Positions 37,101 through 52,100 of a DNA stretch of 64,000 bases are shown in pieces. Under the pieces are notes generated by a model that did no database searches, was not told the DNA's origin, and saw nothing but the letters and a program-made list of their open reading frames with translations. The position numbers and the translations under genes are program-made. Each line of letters starts with the position of its first letter. Within the stretch, counting starts at the first letter, position 1. Origin of the DNA: Taeniopygia guttata (Eukaryota; Chordata; Aves; Passeriformes; Estrildidae); the NCBI RefSeq assembly GCF_048771995.1, contig NC_133027.1, positions 58,837,501-58,901,500 of the forward strand, read 5' to 3'.

Positions 37101-40100
37101 GCCAGGTCAGGCCACCTGGCATGTTTTGAGCTGAACCAAGTAAATAACTAGGGATGATGTCTCTGAATTCTCTTGAATGTGAACTTTATATGTCTGATGC
37201 TCAAAAATAGAGGTAGCCACCAACAGGATGGCCTGCAAATGCAATTTTTTCAGTTAGTAGTGCAGCCATCATGTGCACGGAGTTTTTTTGAAAGTTCTTT
37301 ACTGGCAACTTCCAAGAAACTATTACAGGTGTCTCTTTCATAGTAGAATTGTTTTCTTTTAGGTGTTTTGTTACTGTTTTTTCTTTTTGTTTTTTGTTGT
37401 TGTTATTTTTAAATAATTGCTTCTAAAGTTGTTACCTTGTTAAGTCTTTGAACACAGTAATGCCTCAGAATTACTTATATATGCCTTAAATCTGGTTTTA
37501 ATGCACAGGAATAAGAGGATCAAGTAAATGAGATTAGGACAATAGACAAAAGTGAATGAAACAGTAGAAGAACAAGGGGTAAGGAGAAACCATGCTAAGA
37601 ATTATTTGAATTGATTTGGGGAAACCAGTGTTAGAACAGTAGTGAGAAGGTAAAACTGGTAGTAAAAGTGAGTTAACCTGGATGTGGTGCTCCGAAAGAA
37701 ACTCATTTGTTCTAAAGTAAGGATCCTGGGACAAAAAGGAGGTGAGAAAAAAGGGAGCTATCTCTGTGGCAGCTGTGAAACCCTGAGGGCTCCCTGTCCT
37801 GACAATGTAGAGATTAAAAGTATCCTTTCTTCTAGGAACTTGAAGAAAGGAACTTGAACTTTGCAAACTTGAAAGTAAAAGAAATGAAGTAGCATTCTGT
37901 GCTCCTGCAGTAGATCAGAAGGAAATAAGAAGGCCTAATACAGATAAAAAGATGACAGGGACCAAAACTGCTTTTGAGAATAGATACAGGATATGCTCTA
38001 AATCTCCCTCAATTTTTTTTGGCTCTACATAGCTATTTTGCTAGAATTCTATGAATTCCATTTTAAGTCAAAGAAGTGAAATTCTAGGATAATGAAATAG
38101 TCTGAATAGTAAGTTATTGATGATGTTTTACAATCTGAAGGCTGGTGAGCCATCCAATGTTATAAAAATGTGGGAGAAAATTGCTAAAACCAAGTGCCCA
38201 GATAAGTGGCCCATGGTCACATAAGAGTAGTTCTAAGTGAGGAATTCAGGCAATCTCTTATAGATGTGCTTAACCCCATTGATTTCACTGAAACTTTAGT
38301 TAAAGACTTCTTTTCTGAATTGTAATTTTTTTTTCCTATAACAGTATAAAGATGTTGATTTGACTTGCTTCCAAACTGTCTAAATTTTTGCAGACATGTC
38401 TATCCACTGTATCTTTTTTAAAGTAAAAGCCAGGGATCTGATGATGCTGTAAAAGATAGGTTTGTTAAAAGTTTACATTTGTCATCTATTTTCTTTTGTG
38501 GAACAGAGAAGCGCTTTTTGCCAGTCTGTGAACTGACTGAACTAAGCTGATTCTTACAATTACACTCATGTTTTTGTGCCATTTGAATTGTGATCTGAGG
38601 ATAGCAATATCTTGGAAATATTACTAGTTGGAGAAGGAAGTGTTTCTAATTAGATGTTTCAGCTCAGGTTTTGAAGAGGTCACAGGATAAGGGTTCCCCT
38701 TTGACTAGGATCCATGTGCAATCTTGTATTTCCTTGGGAATGAACACTAGCTCTTAACATCAGTTTCAGTAAAGTACTTTTCTGCAGCTAGAAAAAGCAC
38801 CAAAGATACGAATGGTTACTCGTTGCCAGAAGAGAAGATTTGTGTGAGAGTGGTGTGAATGGAAAAAGGACTGAGGCTTTCTTCTTTTGCCAATCAGAAA
38901 AAGAAATGCTGCCTCAAAAGAATCATTGAAGTGCATTTTGGAGCCATGAGATATGTTCACATGTCAAGAAAGAAAAACAGAAAGAGAACCACACACACTT
39001 TTAAGATGGATCGTAAACAAATGTGCTGATGTTGAAAGAAGGGGGTGGATCATTTAAATTGAGGTGTCTTTCATTCAGTGAAGTCTGATGAAGTTTTCTA
39101 CTTGCAAAATCAGCTGTCATTTTCCCCTTATTAAAGGGCAAGAATAGAGTCTTCTCTCAGGACAAGAACAGAGTGGAGGTTAGAGTCTCTGATTTGAGTT
39201 TGGAGGTCTTTTTAAAATTCTGTCCTGTTTTAGTCATGGTCTAAATATGGGAGCTGTAGCATGAGGCTTTTGAGCTTTTGTATGGACTGTGATAGTCATT
39301 GTCCCCTATTGCCCTTAAATCTCTGAAACAGAACTGTACAATAAATCATGTTCAATTCAATATAGTGGATTTTGTGTCCTGTTTTATTTAAAAAGCAGTT
39401 GATCTGTCATTGTTGAGGGTTATGGTGACATGGAAGCTGGAGAGGCATAGTTGAGTTCTACAAACAAAAGTGTTGGTTATTTAACTTAAAATATTCTATT
39501 ATTTCATTCAAAGTTTGAGCAGCGGGAATAAAAGATCTCATGCATTACTGCAGAAAAATATTAATACATGCCTAGAGTATCATGATGGATGGTTTGTTAA
39601 TGAAACTGGTGAGATTTTTGTGCTGTAATAAAAATGTCTAAATTCAATATATTCTTTTTAGAACTTTTGCCAAAATAATCTTCTCTTTTTCTGCTATCAT
39701 AGTAAATTGCTTAAATAGAAGACACATGTATATTGGCATTCTAGCTTGAGCTAGGGGCTAACATTGTGGCAGTATTTTTGTGAAGATAAAGTAATCTTAT
39801 TGAAATTTGCTGTACAAATATTCTTCATTGAAATCAAAAGCTCTAAGTTTTGATATCCTTAGCCAGGCTGACATCAGCAAAGAATTTGATTCATCTTTTT
39901 TCTTGTTTTGCTAGAATAACCCCTACACCCCTAGGAGAGGGGAAAAGCACAGTCACAGTTGGTCTCGTTCAGGCGCTTACTGCACACCTTAACATTAATT
40001 CCTTTGCTTGTCTAAGACAACCTTCTCAAGGACCTACTTTTGGAGTGAAAGGTACATAATACTTGCAGAACCATTACCTCTTTCAGATTAAAAAGAAATA

Positions 40101-43100
40101 CTGCTTTTTTGCCTTTTTAAATTTATTTCTTCTTTTTTAATTTTTTAATTGCTTCACTCAGTGGATTGTCCCAGTAGTAGCATATTTGATTTTTTAATAC
40201 ATATGTAACTAATAGATTAAGGCTTCTTGCACACAACTTCCTGTGCATACCTATGTTCTTGCACTTAACATGTATTGATAATGCAGATAAAGCCTAAACA
40301 TAATGAAAGGTAGAGTGATGTAATTAGCCATGAAGAGTTTTCTGTGAGTACACACCCTTCCAGCCACCCCTCTATTTGGAGACTCTTTAAATATGTTTCT
40401 AAATATTACTGTCTAATTACTCCTTCAGAAATGGTCCACATTGGATACTTCCAAGCAATACAAGGAATTTAGCAGTTATGGTTCAGTTGTGTCAGCAGCA
40501 CACTTTTGGCTAGGTCTGAACCTCTTCTCTCTGTTCTCCTGAGCTGTTGCCTCTAATCGTGGGCTGCTGCCTTTTTGCCTAGAAACTCTGTAAGAGCCTG
40601 AGGGCCAGGTAAGACCCAGCCAGATTTCAAGCCCATTTTCAGTGCTGATGATGGAAGTAATGCAATCTCTTTTTTGCCATTTCTCAGCTGAAATTGGTGC
40701 CTAACTGGGCAAGCATTCCCCATCTGCTCTGCTTTGCTTTGCTGAAGTTTAAGTTAACGAGTTTGGTTTCAGCTGGAAGGCTCCTGGTGCTTGGTGCTTC
40801 TCAGCTAAGACTGGTGCGTGTGAGTGCTTTAATCCCTCCACTCATCTTGTGCATAGGCAACAGCAAATTTCTTTGCCTGTACAGTGAAAGGTAGAGGGGA
40901 ATGAGTGCTCAGGCGAGGGTGTGAAGGTTTTATTCAGAAGCAGTTCTTGCTTGCGACTGCTCTGCCTTTCCACCCAGCAGCTGCATGTGCATGACTGTGT
41001 CCTAAATCTGAAAAGGAGCAGAGGGTAGCCCTTACATAGCCAGAGCCTGCACCACCATCACGTGTAGGCTTTCATTTTTTGCTACCTGCTGAAAAAAAAA
41101 GCCAGCAAGATTAAGGAAATCATGTTTAGTTGGGTGCATCACTGATCTTCTAATAGAAGTCAAAATACCAAAAATGTGTCATCATTGCTGTATGTTTCAC
41201 TTTGTGTGTTTAAAGACAGTTGTTTTTTTCCAAAACTGATGTGACCCTGTGCTTCCCTGTGCAGGTGGAGCAGCTGGAGGTGGATACGCTCAAGTGATCC
41301 CCATGGAGGAGGTGAGACAGCCTCAGCTTGCAGTCTGTGAGATGGCTTAATGGGCATGATGGTATTCATGGTTGAAAATTGACTTGATGATCTTGGAGGT
41401 TTTCTTGGACCTTAATGGTTTTATGATATTCCCAGTGCTTGTTTGGAAACATGTAGCTTTTTCACCCCAAGACAGTCTAATTTAGAGCTCAGCAAAACCT
41501 CTCTATGGCTAGAACTGGTGAGGAACCACCTTGATGGTGCACAGCTGGTCCAAGCAGAGTCCTGATGTCAGCTCTGAAGTGCCATTAAAACTGACCTTCC
41601 AACTCCTTCTGTCAGACAAAAAAAAAAAAAAAAAATACAGTACCTGTGTAACACAAGTCTTAATTTAAGATGCTCATTTCAGAGTTTTCACAAAACTTTG
41701 TTTGTCAAATTTTGTATCAGCAAAGTTCATGCCTGTGAGGTTAGGGGCTGTTCTCCTGCAGCTAACAGAAAGCTGGCATATGGCCTCAAAGCCAGGATGC
41801 ATGCTGTGCTCTGGGGCACATCCAGCAGTAGCCACACCTCTGGTCCAGGTCAGTTAGTGGTTAGTAATGCTGAACTGATTCTGTATTAATGATGTGGAAC
41901 TGTAACTCTTGGCGTCTTATTCTTGAATCACTTAGCAAAGAATGAAGATATTCTTGGCTTTGTTTGAGTAGTTTACCATGTACTCAGATGAAAACAAGTC
42001 CTTCATATGGCCCAGTGTATTTTCACCTGTAATTCTTTAGCCTACCCTGAGAGCTGACCAATCAAAGCTGCAGTCTCAAGGAGATAGCAATGATTTGTGC
42101 TGCTAATTTGTCTTAGTGAATTGTATGAAATATTTTCTTATAAAAAGATCCTGTTGTTTCCCCTTTCTAGTTCAATCTTCATTTGACTGGAGATATTCAT
42201 GCTATAACTGCTGCAAATAATTTGCTGGCTGCTGCTATTGATGCTAGGATCTTGCATGAGAATACTCAATCTGATAAGGTGAGAATTATTTTCTCCTATC
42301 CAGATGACAATTTTTATTTTCAGTTTTTCAATAAACTGCATTTCAGAGAAAAACATGTTGTTTATCATTTTATATTTTCACCATGTGAACAGTAACTGTT
42401 GCTGAAGCCATTTTATGTTCTGCTGGGAAATTTTCCATATACAATGTATTTTTCTGGCAAATAGATATCATAAAGTAGTCTTTAAGATAAGGATAACAGG
42501 CAGAACACTGTCAACTATTTCTGACTGTACTACTTAGTGTAATAAAGCCTGTTTTCCCTACCTATAATCTTATTGTTTTCAGTAGTTTGAAGTTTTTAAA
42601 CTTCATTTTAAAGTTAGAAATTGTATTTCTATTGTGTGGTTGGGAATGATGTACCTTAAGGAGAAGGAGTTATGGGAAAAATAAACTAGATCCTTGTCCC
42701 TCTGCTGAATATATTGTGACCTTAAACACATCTTAACTTGGGGCTTTAAAGGGAAGGGAGAAGATCAAAGAAGGAGACTCTTCTTGTTGTCTGCAGCATT
42801 TAAACTGAGCAGGGTTGTAGCCTTTGCTTGGTACATTTGTACACAATGTACATTTAGGTCAATGTACATTTAGGCCAGTTTGGAAATTATTTAAATACTT
42901 TAGATCTTGGCTAAAGTTTTAAAAGGTTCTCAGTTTCAAAATAAATATATAATTTTTTCTGGTGAAATGGAGAAAACCAATAATTTCTGGCAAATGGATT
43001 TTAGACTGTTACATCATAGACATGGCTCAGAAGCCTGCCACCTTCTCAGAATTGTTTTTTAAGTCTCTAACCAGAAGTCCACAACCTGTGTGGTTAGGAA

Positions 43101-46100
43101 GTTCTTACTGAAATTAGGTGAAATAAATCAAGAAGCATTACCTTTTTATAACTTTTTGTTTCAACTTCTTGTGTGGTTTCTCTAGTCTTTGTATAATAGG
43201 CTGGTTCCAGTTGTTAATGGAGTGAGAGGATTTTCTGCTATTCAGCTTGCCCGTCTGAGAGTAAGTTGTTAATTCAGTCTCTCCTCTATTATGGTGTCTC
43301 TTCATTAAATGTATTCTCTTACACAACTTGTTTAAAATTATTTGATGTATGGGACTGAGTTTGTTTAAACTCTCATAAATATATCAATTCTAGACATTTT
43401 TCTGAAAGCATCATCCTTGGAGTAATAGAATCTGAGCCTGATATTATTTTTGCAACTAACATTTTTGCTATTCTTTTCTCCTGAAATAAACCAGTAATGT
43501 TTTTAAATGCTGTGTCTTTTCTGATGAAATATTAAAGTTAGAATTTTTTTAATGCCTTTCCAATTATGGTATAGTCATATTTGAAAGCTTACATTCTTAG
43601 GTTTTGCAATATTTTCTGATCTTGAAAGTTTAATGTAGCATATACTTCTGGGGTTTTATTGATATAAATTTTACAGTGTTCTTCCTTCAAGGGGTACATT
43701 TGTATGCTCAGTGTATTTTTGCATCCCATCTTGCTTCCTGAATGCTTCCAGAAGAGCTTCCTGTGCAATTCATGTGCGTACAACATGTCTGGATTTGAGA
43801 ATGCCATTCTGATAAAAACCTAGAGAGGAAGAGTAGTGTAGGAGAAAGAGGATTTGAACCTCTTAAATATGACCCCTAAGGACAGCTCTAATTCTTCTGT
43901 GACCAGTTCCATGTTTGTTGTTGGCTTCTGAGCCCCCACTGACCATGTTTCAGTCATGGGATGGCAACGGGCAGCTGCCAAGTGCACACTTGGAATTTGG
44001 GAGTGGAAACAAGGATAGAGGTAGCTTCTGTTTTGGTGAGGGGTAAAAGAGTCTTCATAACATTTTAAGCTTTTTTGCTGCTCAGCTGAATGTCAGTTAG
44101 CTAAAATGAGGTTGATACCTGCTTGACTCTAAGGCAGAGTCAGGCTCAGAGATTGTTCCATTGGAATTTTGGGATATTTTCAGTTTGTTCTTGTTTATGC
44201 TTACAGAAAACAGGTTAGGGAAGGAGGGGGAGTGTTTGCTTTATTCATGATGTACCAACTATCTCTATATTTGAAAAGGAGTTTTCTCTTCACATGAGCT
44301 GCAACTTAGGAAATAAAAGTTTGACTTTATAAGATTCAAATACATGAATCATAATTTCTAATATAATTTAATTATTTTGCTGTGAATTATTCTCAGTGTG
44401 ATGATTCCTTATATCTAATAAGATGTCAGTTGTAAAGAAATCACTGTGGGATCATGTTGCATTTTCTCAAAACAGGAGATTACTAAGATTGAAATGCCGC
44501 ACTTACATAGTGGAGTTGATAAGCCAGAGCAGCTACACCATTTGAAACAAATAAGCCATTTCATTGCACTTCTTGAACTTTGTCTCTGTAGAGGCTGGGA
44601 ATACACAAGACTGATCCCGAGGCTTTAACAGAAGAGGAGATCAGCAAATTTGTGCGCCTTGATATTGACCCATCCACCATAACATGGCAAAGAGGTATGT
44701 AGTCAGAAAGCCTTACTTTATCTTGGATTTCATCATAACTTATCTCCTAATTTGCTTAATTTTACCTGAATCAGAGCTGTTTCTTCTCAAACAGCAAGAA
44801 TAACCAATTTGCAAGTGGGAAGTGTGGATTCATAAGAAATGCAGGTGCAGCATGTTGCTCTAAACTTGGTCAAGTGTCTGCAATAACTCAAGAGACTTTG
44901 CTAAAATTCTGAAAGATAGGTTTCTTTGACAGTTTAAATACATTCCCAGTCGCTCTCATATCAGGTAATACCTCTCCAGACATTTGAATGTGTCTTTTCT
45001 GTGCATTTTGCAAATCTTAGCCATTCTTTTTTTAACTGTGTCTGTTATGGTTCTAGATTATTTGTATTTATTCTTTCTGATTTTGGTCCATCATCCTCCC
45101 AAGCTCTGCAGTCTGGGTAGCTCAACAGACTTAATAGGCTTAATGGATTATGTGTTTTTCTGATTTTTGAAGTCTCTTGAGTTGTTTGCTTCATTTGGAA
45201 AAAGAGATGAAAGATGTGGTGCTGTTGCAAGCAAACTGATACCCACTTTGATACCCTTAGATAACTACCCTCTGCTTTTTCCAGTTCTAATGCTGGGTCA
45301 AATTTCAGTGTTTACCTCAATTTCTATACCTATCTTTTTCTTCAGGGAAGTAAACTCTGCATAAAGTTCTGAGATAAATACCACTGGATTTTATTTTCTT
45401 TCTTAGTTCTCAAACACTGAAGTTATCACTGTTAAATGTAATATATTGTGATGCTCAGAAAAAAGGGTGAATCTATTGAGAAGGGAGGAGTCTTGGCCAT
45501 GCTTTACTGTGCCCTTTGTGTGCATGTCATCTCAGACTTGGGATATTTTTCTCAAGATAATTCTGGGGATGTGGTGTAAGATGTTTTTTATTAGTCACAC
45601 AGTGTGTCTGGAAAAGACCTGTATTAGGATAAAGAAGTAATATAAATGTTTAGTGTAATATGACTCCTCTTTTTTATCAGCATGGGTTTGGGAGAAGGCA
45701 ACATTGCTCAACAGCTGTTAACCTCAAGGGAGTTATTTAATTAATCTCAAACAATGTTAGTGAAATTTCTGTTCCACACAGCTCTTTATGATGTACATAC
45801 CTTAAACATTTTAGAAGAAAAACCTGGATTTAGGAATGGTTTAGATAACTTGGAGAATGTTTTATTTAGAACTGTTTTTGCAGTCCATATGTCTGTGAAG
45901 CTTGTTACATACCAGGGAATTTGTAGGGAAAAGGAGCTAAGCTATCAGATCTTCTGAAAAGATTAATTAATTTTAGTCAGGACATGTTCCCATAGAAGTA
46001 TCACAAACGTTCCGCTCATTGTCAGCTTACACTGACTTGAAAACATACAATATACTGAAAAGTGAGAAAGCTTCCCCCTTCTTTGTGTTTCTCTGATAGT

Positions 46101-49100
46101 CAGATTCTGTTTACATCTCTAGAGGATAAGGAAGTGGATACATTAAACCCAACACTTATTTGAACCTAAACCTTAGTGAAATGTTTACTTTGGGTAAAGG
46201 AAGAGGGAAGATTTGGAGAAGGAAAAACTGCTTTTATGGCAAAGACAGTTACTTCTACTTTTATTACTACTTAGTGCAGCTATTGGAATCTTCTTGGAGA
46301 GTGAGTGACCACAGTGAGAAAGTAAGTGTATCTCAGCGACCAGGAGTTGCAGGAACAGTTACAATTTCATGGTAAGGGTGTTTAGGTTACATGTTTTCAC
46401 GAGGAAGGTGCAGATAAAAGATCAGCTCACTGTCCAGGCTGGTGGGAAGGTGAGTTCTTGCCCTTAGGAGTGCCTGCATAGACAGGGAAGACATTTAGGT
46501 CTGCCTAAGCTGTGTTGTGAGACTGAGCTTCCGAGGCAGAGAAGGGAGAATTCTGCAGGAGAGATCAGCTTGCCATATGGCTTCATTGTGCCATATGGTA
46601 CCACAGCTTGGTACCAGGCTACAGCTTCCATGTACCAGGATGCTCTGCAATTCCTGCCAGTAGTGTCGTATTTTAGAGTATGACTGTATGTATATATAGA
46701 AGCCAAAATGAGTTGGCCAAATCTGTGTTGCACAGTCCCTTAAGTGGAATTCCTGAAGAAATTAGGGGACTAAAGACCGAGCAGAGGAGAAAAGATACGC
46801 ACGGTATTTACAACAGCCCCAAGAAGGGGGACAGTGACTTAAATCTTGGTTTTCTCCCAGCTCACTCACAACTCTGAACTCAGGTTTCATTAACATCCAA
46901 AGTCTCTCTTGTTATTGGGTAATTATGTAATCTTTTTCTGTACAGACAGATTTTTTTAATTTCCAAAAGCAGCAGGAAAAGTGGAAATAGCTCATTTACC
47001 TTGAATGCTGACAGCTTCTCTGGAGGTTCCTGGACTCTCCACTTATAAATGAACAGGACTCAAATCTACCAAAAGATGGAGTTCATTACCAAGCTACAGG
47101 CTGAATTTATCAAGAGTACCTTGCACCTTTTATTTTAGGGTTGGTGTAAACTTAAGCATTTCTAGGACTACAAAACCTGTAAGAAAAAGAGAATCTGTTT
47201 TTTCTTTCAGTAGGAACTGACATATCCCCTTGTCCTATCACTACATGCCCTTGGAAAAAGTTCCTCTTTGGACCCTTTAGGTACTGGGAGATGCTATAAT
47301 GTCTCCCAAGAGCCCTCTCTTCTCTAGGCTAAACAGCCCAAATTCTCTCAGCCTGTCTTCATAACAGGTGCTCCAACCCTCTGATTGTCCTCATGCTGTG
47401 CAGCTGGATGTGGAGTTAGTTACTGTTTGTGAAAGCTACTTGTCTGGAAGAACCAATCTGACAGCATAATCATCCTTTAAAAGAGGAACTGACCAAATCT
47501 GACCAACATCATGCAGTCTTAAAGTCGGTTCTTAACAAGTCAGCGATGAAGCAGACAATTTGAAGTAAATCTGGTGCTTTGTATCTACTAAGACTGATTT
47601 TTCTCACATAGGTAAAATACTAAATAGTATGTTAGAATACCAAGACTCTATTAGCTTCAAATGCTGTTCAAATAAACTGTATTTGAGTTGTTTTAACCTT
47701 TCATCAAACGGTATCAGCTAGAAGGGAGCAACCAAGTCAGTGCAAATGCTGATATGCAGAAGTGCTGCCATCTGGTTATGCTGTTGGAGCAGTTGAATCT
47801 CATATGTGTAACAGGTATGCCTGAAAAAACCCATATTCCTGAGTCCTTGTTAACATGTTTTGCTTTTGCTCTTCCCTTATTTCAGTGGTGGATACAAATG
47901 ACAGATTCCTGCGCAAAATAACAGTTGGGCAGGCAAACACGGAGAAAGGATTTGTCCGTCAGGTGGGTAAAGGCATGAATAAATCACATTCTGGACAGAT
48001 TTTGCATTAGAGGCTGAGAGAGTTTCTGCAGCTCTTTCAGCATACTTTAAATTGCAATAATGACGTCTGTTGCTGTTATATAGGTGAAACTGATCATGTT
48101 AATGAGCAACGGAATCTGAATTTTCAGAAACAGAAACCAATGTATATTCTACAATGTATCAAAAGCACTTAAAAATTGCATGTGTTGGGGGTTTAACATT
48201 GTCCTATGACAGGATGCCCCTCTGCCCTCATAAAGCTAATTTGTATAGCTTTTAATTCTTTTTTAATCTCTGTAGCAATTTATATAGAACACCGTAATTC
48301 AAATTACATTTAAATTTAATTTAAAAAATTGTTTAAAAATAAGCTTTTTATTCAGAGTTCTCATTTCCCTCTCATGCATCTCAACTTTGGAATCTGAACT
48401 GTAAGAAATTTGAGCATGTTCTTGCTTTTGCTATGTGGGCTTGAAGGGATAGTTCAGCAAATGAGTATGTGTGTACTTTGCAGTGGTGTAAAAAGCTAAC
48501 CTGCATTACTAAATGAGAGATTATGGAAGTTTATTAAAGAACTTACCGATAAATTGAAAGCCAGACTTTCCCAACATCACCTGAGCAAGTGTTCCTGGTG
48601 TAATGGAGATAAATGAATTTCTGTAACGCCCAGCATGGAACAAGCAGCATCAGAAGGAGTAAATTCATTGTGGTGATGTGGAGTGGCTCTTAATTTGATT
48701 AAGATCTTGTAATCTAACATTCTGGATCATGAAATTCATGAGGTTCTGACCATTTTGATGTGAACAGCTCTTGTGATAGAGATAAGGCTTTCACTTTTTT
48801 TTTCTTTACCATTTCTTCAACATTTTCATTTACATATGCCTAAATAAAGAGACCAAAGCACAGTGCTGTATTTTTTGGAGCAGGAAAAGCAAAGCCAAAT
48901 TGGAGAGAAGAACTGCAAAGAAAAATCAAAAAATCCTAGAGCAGTTTGGGTTGGAAGGGATCTTAAAGATCATCTAATTCCTACCCCTCTGCCCTCAGTA
49001 GGGACGCCTTCCACTAGAAATGGTCACTTACTTCGGTTTTGAATGCACAAAATAGAAATTTTTCTGTCTGCAGCTCACAGGAAATTCAGTATTAGCTAAT

Positions 49101-52100
49101 AGTCATTTCTGACAATGGGCTGGGGCTACAAAATATTATATTTGGGATGAGTTCCCTCAACACTTTCATATGTTTAGATTTGTTTCAGTGACTCAGTATG
49201 ATTATTAGTCTTAAGCTGGGTTCTGCCAGCCTTATTATATAGTGTTTTACCACTGTAATTGTACTGCTGAGTTAAATGTGGCTTATTTTATTATAGAGTA
49301 GTACTTGACAATATTGCTATCAAATGTTGCTTCTGTACTTTTTGGGGTAAAATTAATGCTTTTAGTATTGAGATGTTGGACTGCTGCATATCCATTCACA
49401 TCTTAACATGGACTTAGTGACTCAAGAAATAGAGTTAGCAGTTAGGAAAACTCATTTCAGAGCCTAGCTAGAGATCCAGAGAAAACAGGACTTCATAGTT
49501 AACAGATGCATTTTATAAATATTTGGAGTGATGTTCTAGCACTCTTAAAATCAATGACACCTGTGTAAAACGGTGGAGCACAGCAGGCACAAAAGTCTGC
49601 ATTTTAATGAACAGGGATGCTGTGGTTTCTGAAGAGTATTACATGGCTGATGCCCTTGATCCTACAATTGAATCCATGTGGGTGGACCCATTCATCAATA
49701 AAAAACTGACTTTGCAGCTAAGACTTCTGTCAGCACTTCATAGGTGTATAAAGGTTATTTAGAGTTAAAATAGCACCTGCTACTACAATCTTTCATGCCT
49801 GTTTCTTCAATTAAATTTATGTCACTCATCGAGCATCTACCTGAGATGTTTTTCCTGTCCTTTTAGGCTTTTATAGAAACAATGATAAAAACTTTTTTTG
49901 TGGGTCTTCCGATAAACATTCTGATAAATCAGAAGTATTTCACCATATGGGTTGGACATTGATTTCTTGTCTTACATATGCTGCAATGACTTACTGAGGA
50001 CATTGTCAAATTTAGAAAAGATAGTGGAATCCATGTCATCACAATGCTAATGAAGTTCATTGCATATAGAACTGCTTCTGAGGAATACAGAAAATCTGTT
50101 TTGTAATTTCATCATTTCACTTGAATCACTATGCTGAAAATCTCAGTTACAGAATTATTTTTCTTTTCCATGATATGTAGGACACTGCCTATGTCCACAG
50201 CAGAAAAGTGCTCAGCTGTCTTCAGAACTTTTGACTAAACAAGTGGGTACCTAGAGGTCAGCCTGAATAAGGCTGCTCTGAGCTTTAGCTATCAGAAACT
50301 AAAAGCAGGAACATGGGTTAAAAAAGGCAGAAGCTCTTAAAGTACTAGGCAAATGCACAAGAGTGATAGGGTGTATGTTCTATGTAGATGCTTCTTAAAA
50401 ACAGACAAAGCTCTCAATTTGAACAGATTCCTCTGGTATTAGTATGGGATGCATCTGCTAGAGGTTTGATAGAAACAGTCCTGAGCTTTTTTCTTACACA
50501 GATAGCAGTAGGATGTCAGTTACTAAACTTTATATAGACTTTAATTGCTGGGGATTGAGAGATTACAAAAAAAAATTACAGTTCTCGATCACTGCCAATC
50601 CTGCATTTCTATCACATAATACATTAGTGGCATTTCTTTTTTTCTCTGTTTATGTTCTGACAGCATGTGGCCTGAGCTTTACTTATAGTGCATTAGTGCA
50701 AGTGCTGCTAATCTATACTCTTAAAGAAAAGTAAAAACTATCGCTTACATTGTGCTGAAATGCTGCACAGTGTGAGTGTTTCTACAAGAGCAATAGAACT
50801 GATGCCACATATAGTTCTTTATATTTTTGACTTGCATATTTGTTCATTTAATTTAAAAAAAAAGGGCAAAGATATATTTTACATTTTCATAGGTCAAACA
50901 CAAGACTTAACAGCATAGTCTCTAAATTTTGAGCTTAAGTAGAAAAAGAATGATCAAATGTAACAAGAATGTTTTTGAAACCAGAATAAAAAGCTGTTGG
51001 AGATCATTACAGAAAAAAAAATTAAAAACCCTTTACAATGCAGTGTTCCTTTGCTCAGGCCAGTAAAGCTCAAAAAACATCTGGTGATTTCCTGTTTCTG
51101 CCACAGAAAGAAAATTCTTGATCCTTCAGGGAGCTTCTCTAAGGATAATGTGAGCCAAGGGGCTAAACAGTCTGTAACACTGGTCCTCAAATAAATGTGG
51201 TCTAATGGAGAATATTAATCAGGGAATATAAAGTGTTTGAAGTTCACAGAATCGTACAAAATCTTGAGTTGAAAGGGATACATCAAAGTCAGACTTGGCC
51301 CTTTGTAGGACCATCCCCAAGAGTCACACCTTATGTCTGAGAGCATTGTCTAAATGCTTCTTGAACTCTGTCAGGCTTGATTCTATGATCACTTCCCTGG
51401 GACTTTGTGCACAGCCACCCTCTGGGTGAAGAACCTTTTTCTAATAGTCTGCCCCTCCTTTTCCCCTCATGAGGAAACTGTAGATTGCAGTGAGGTCTCC
51501 CCTCAGTCTCCTCTTCTCCAGGCTGAACAGACTAAGTCACCTCAGCTGCTCTTCATATGGTATCCCCTCAAGGTCTGTCACCATTTTTGTAGCCCGTTGG
51601 ATGCTTTCCCATAGTTTTATGTCTTTCTTGTATCATGGCACCAAAACTGCCCCCAGCATTGGAGGTGAGCCTGTCCCAGTGCAGAGCAGAGTGGGACAAT
51701 CCCCTCCCTTGCCTGGCTGGCCCTGCTGTGCCTGATGCCCCCAGGACAGGGTTGGCCCTCCTGGCTGCCAGGGCACTGCTGACTCATGTTCAACTTGCCA
51801 CTGGCCAGGACCCCCAGGTCCCTTTCTGCATCTCTTCCTTCGCACAGCTCATTGCCCAGTCTGTACGTACAAGTTACTCTAGTCTTGAGTAATCTCAAAA
51901 GCTTTAAGTTACTACTTAGACCTTGTTTGAATTCCAGTGTGAAATTTATCTTTCCTGAGTTTATTCCTGATGATCCCCTGTGAGTATTTCAGCTGACTTT
52001 GATTTGGTTCATGATTCTCGTTTCTGCTTTACAGGCTCAGTTTGATATTGCTGTTGCAAGTGAGATTATGGCCATTTTGGCGCTTACCACCAGCCTTCAA

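Larger units (their letters stand above)
47963..52034 (+). other. MTHFD1L intron 17 (4.1 kb)
   Basis: It contains two antisense CR1 fragments (about 48922-49020 and 51243-51870), the second ending 165 bp before exon 18. Confidence 0.85.

Noticed and set aside
46570..46608. CCATATGG and GGTACC words repeated, considered as CArG boxes or a palindromic site
   Set aside because: CCATATGG has only four A/T bases between CC and GG, so it does not fit CC(A/T)6GG; GGTACC is a six-base palindrome expected by chance.
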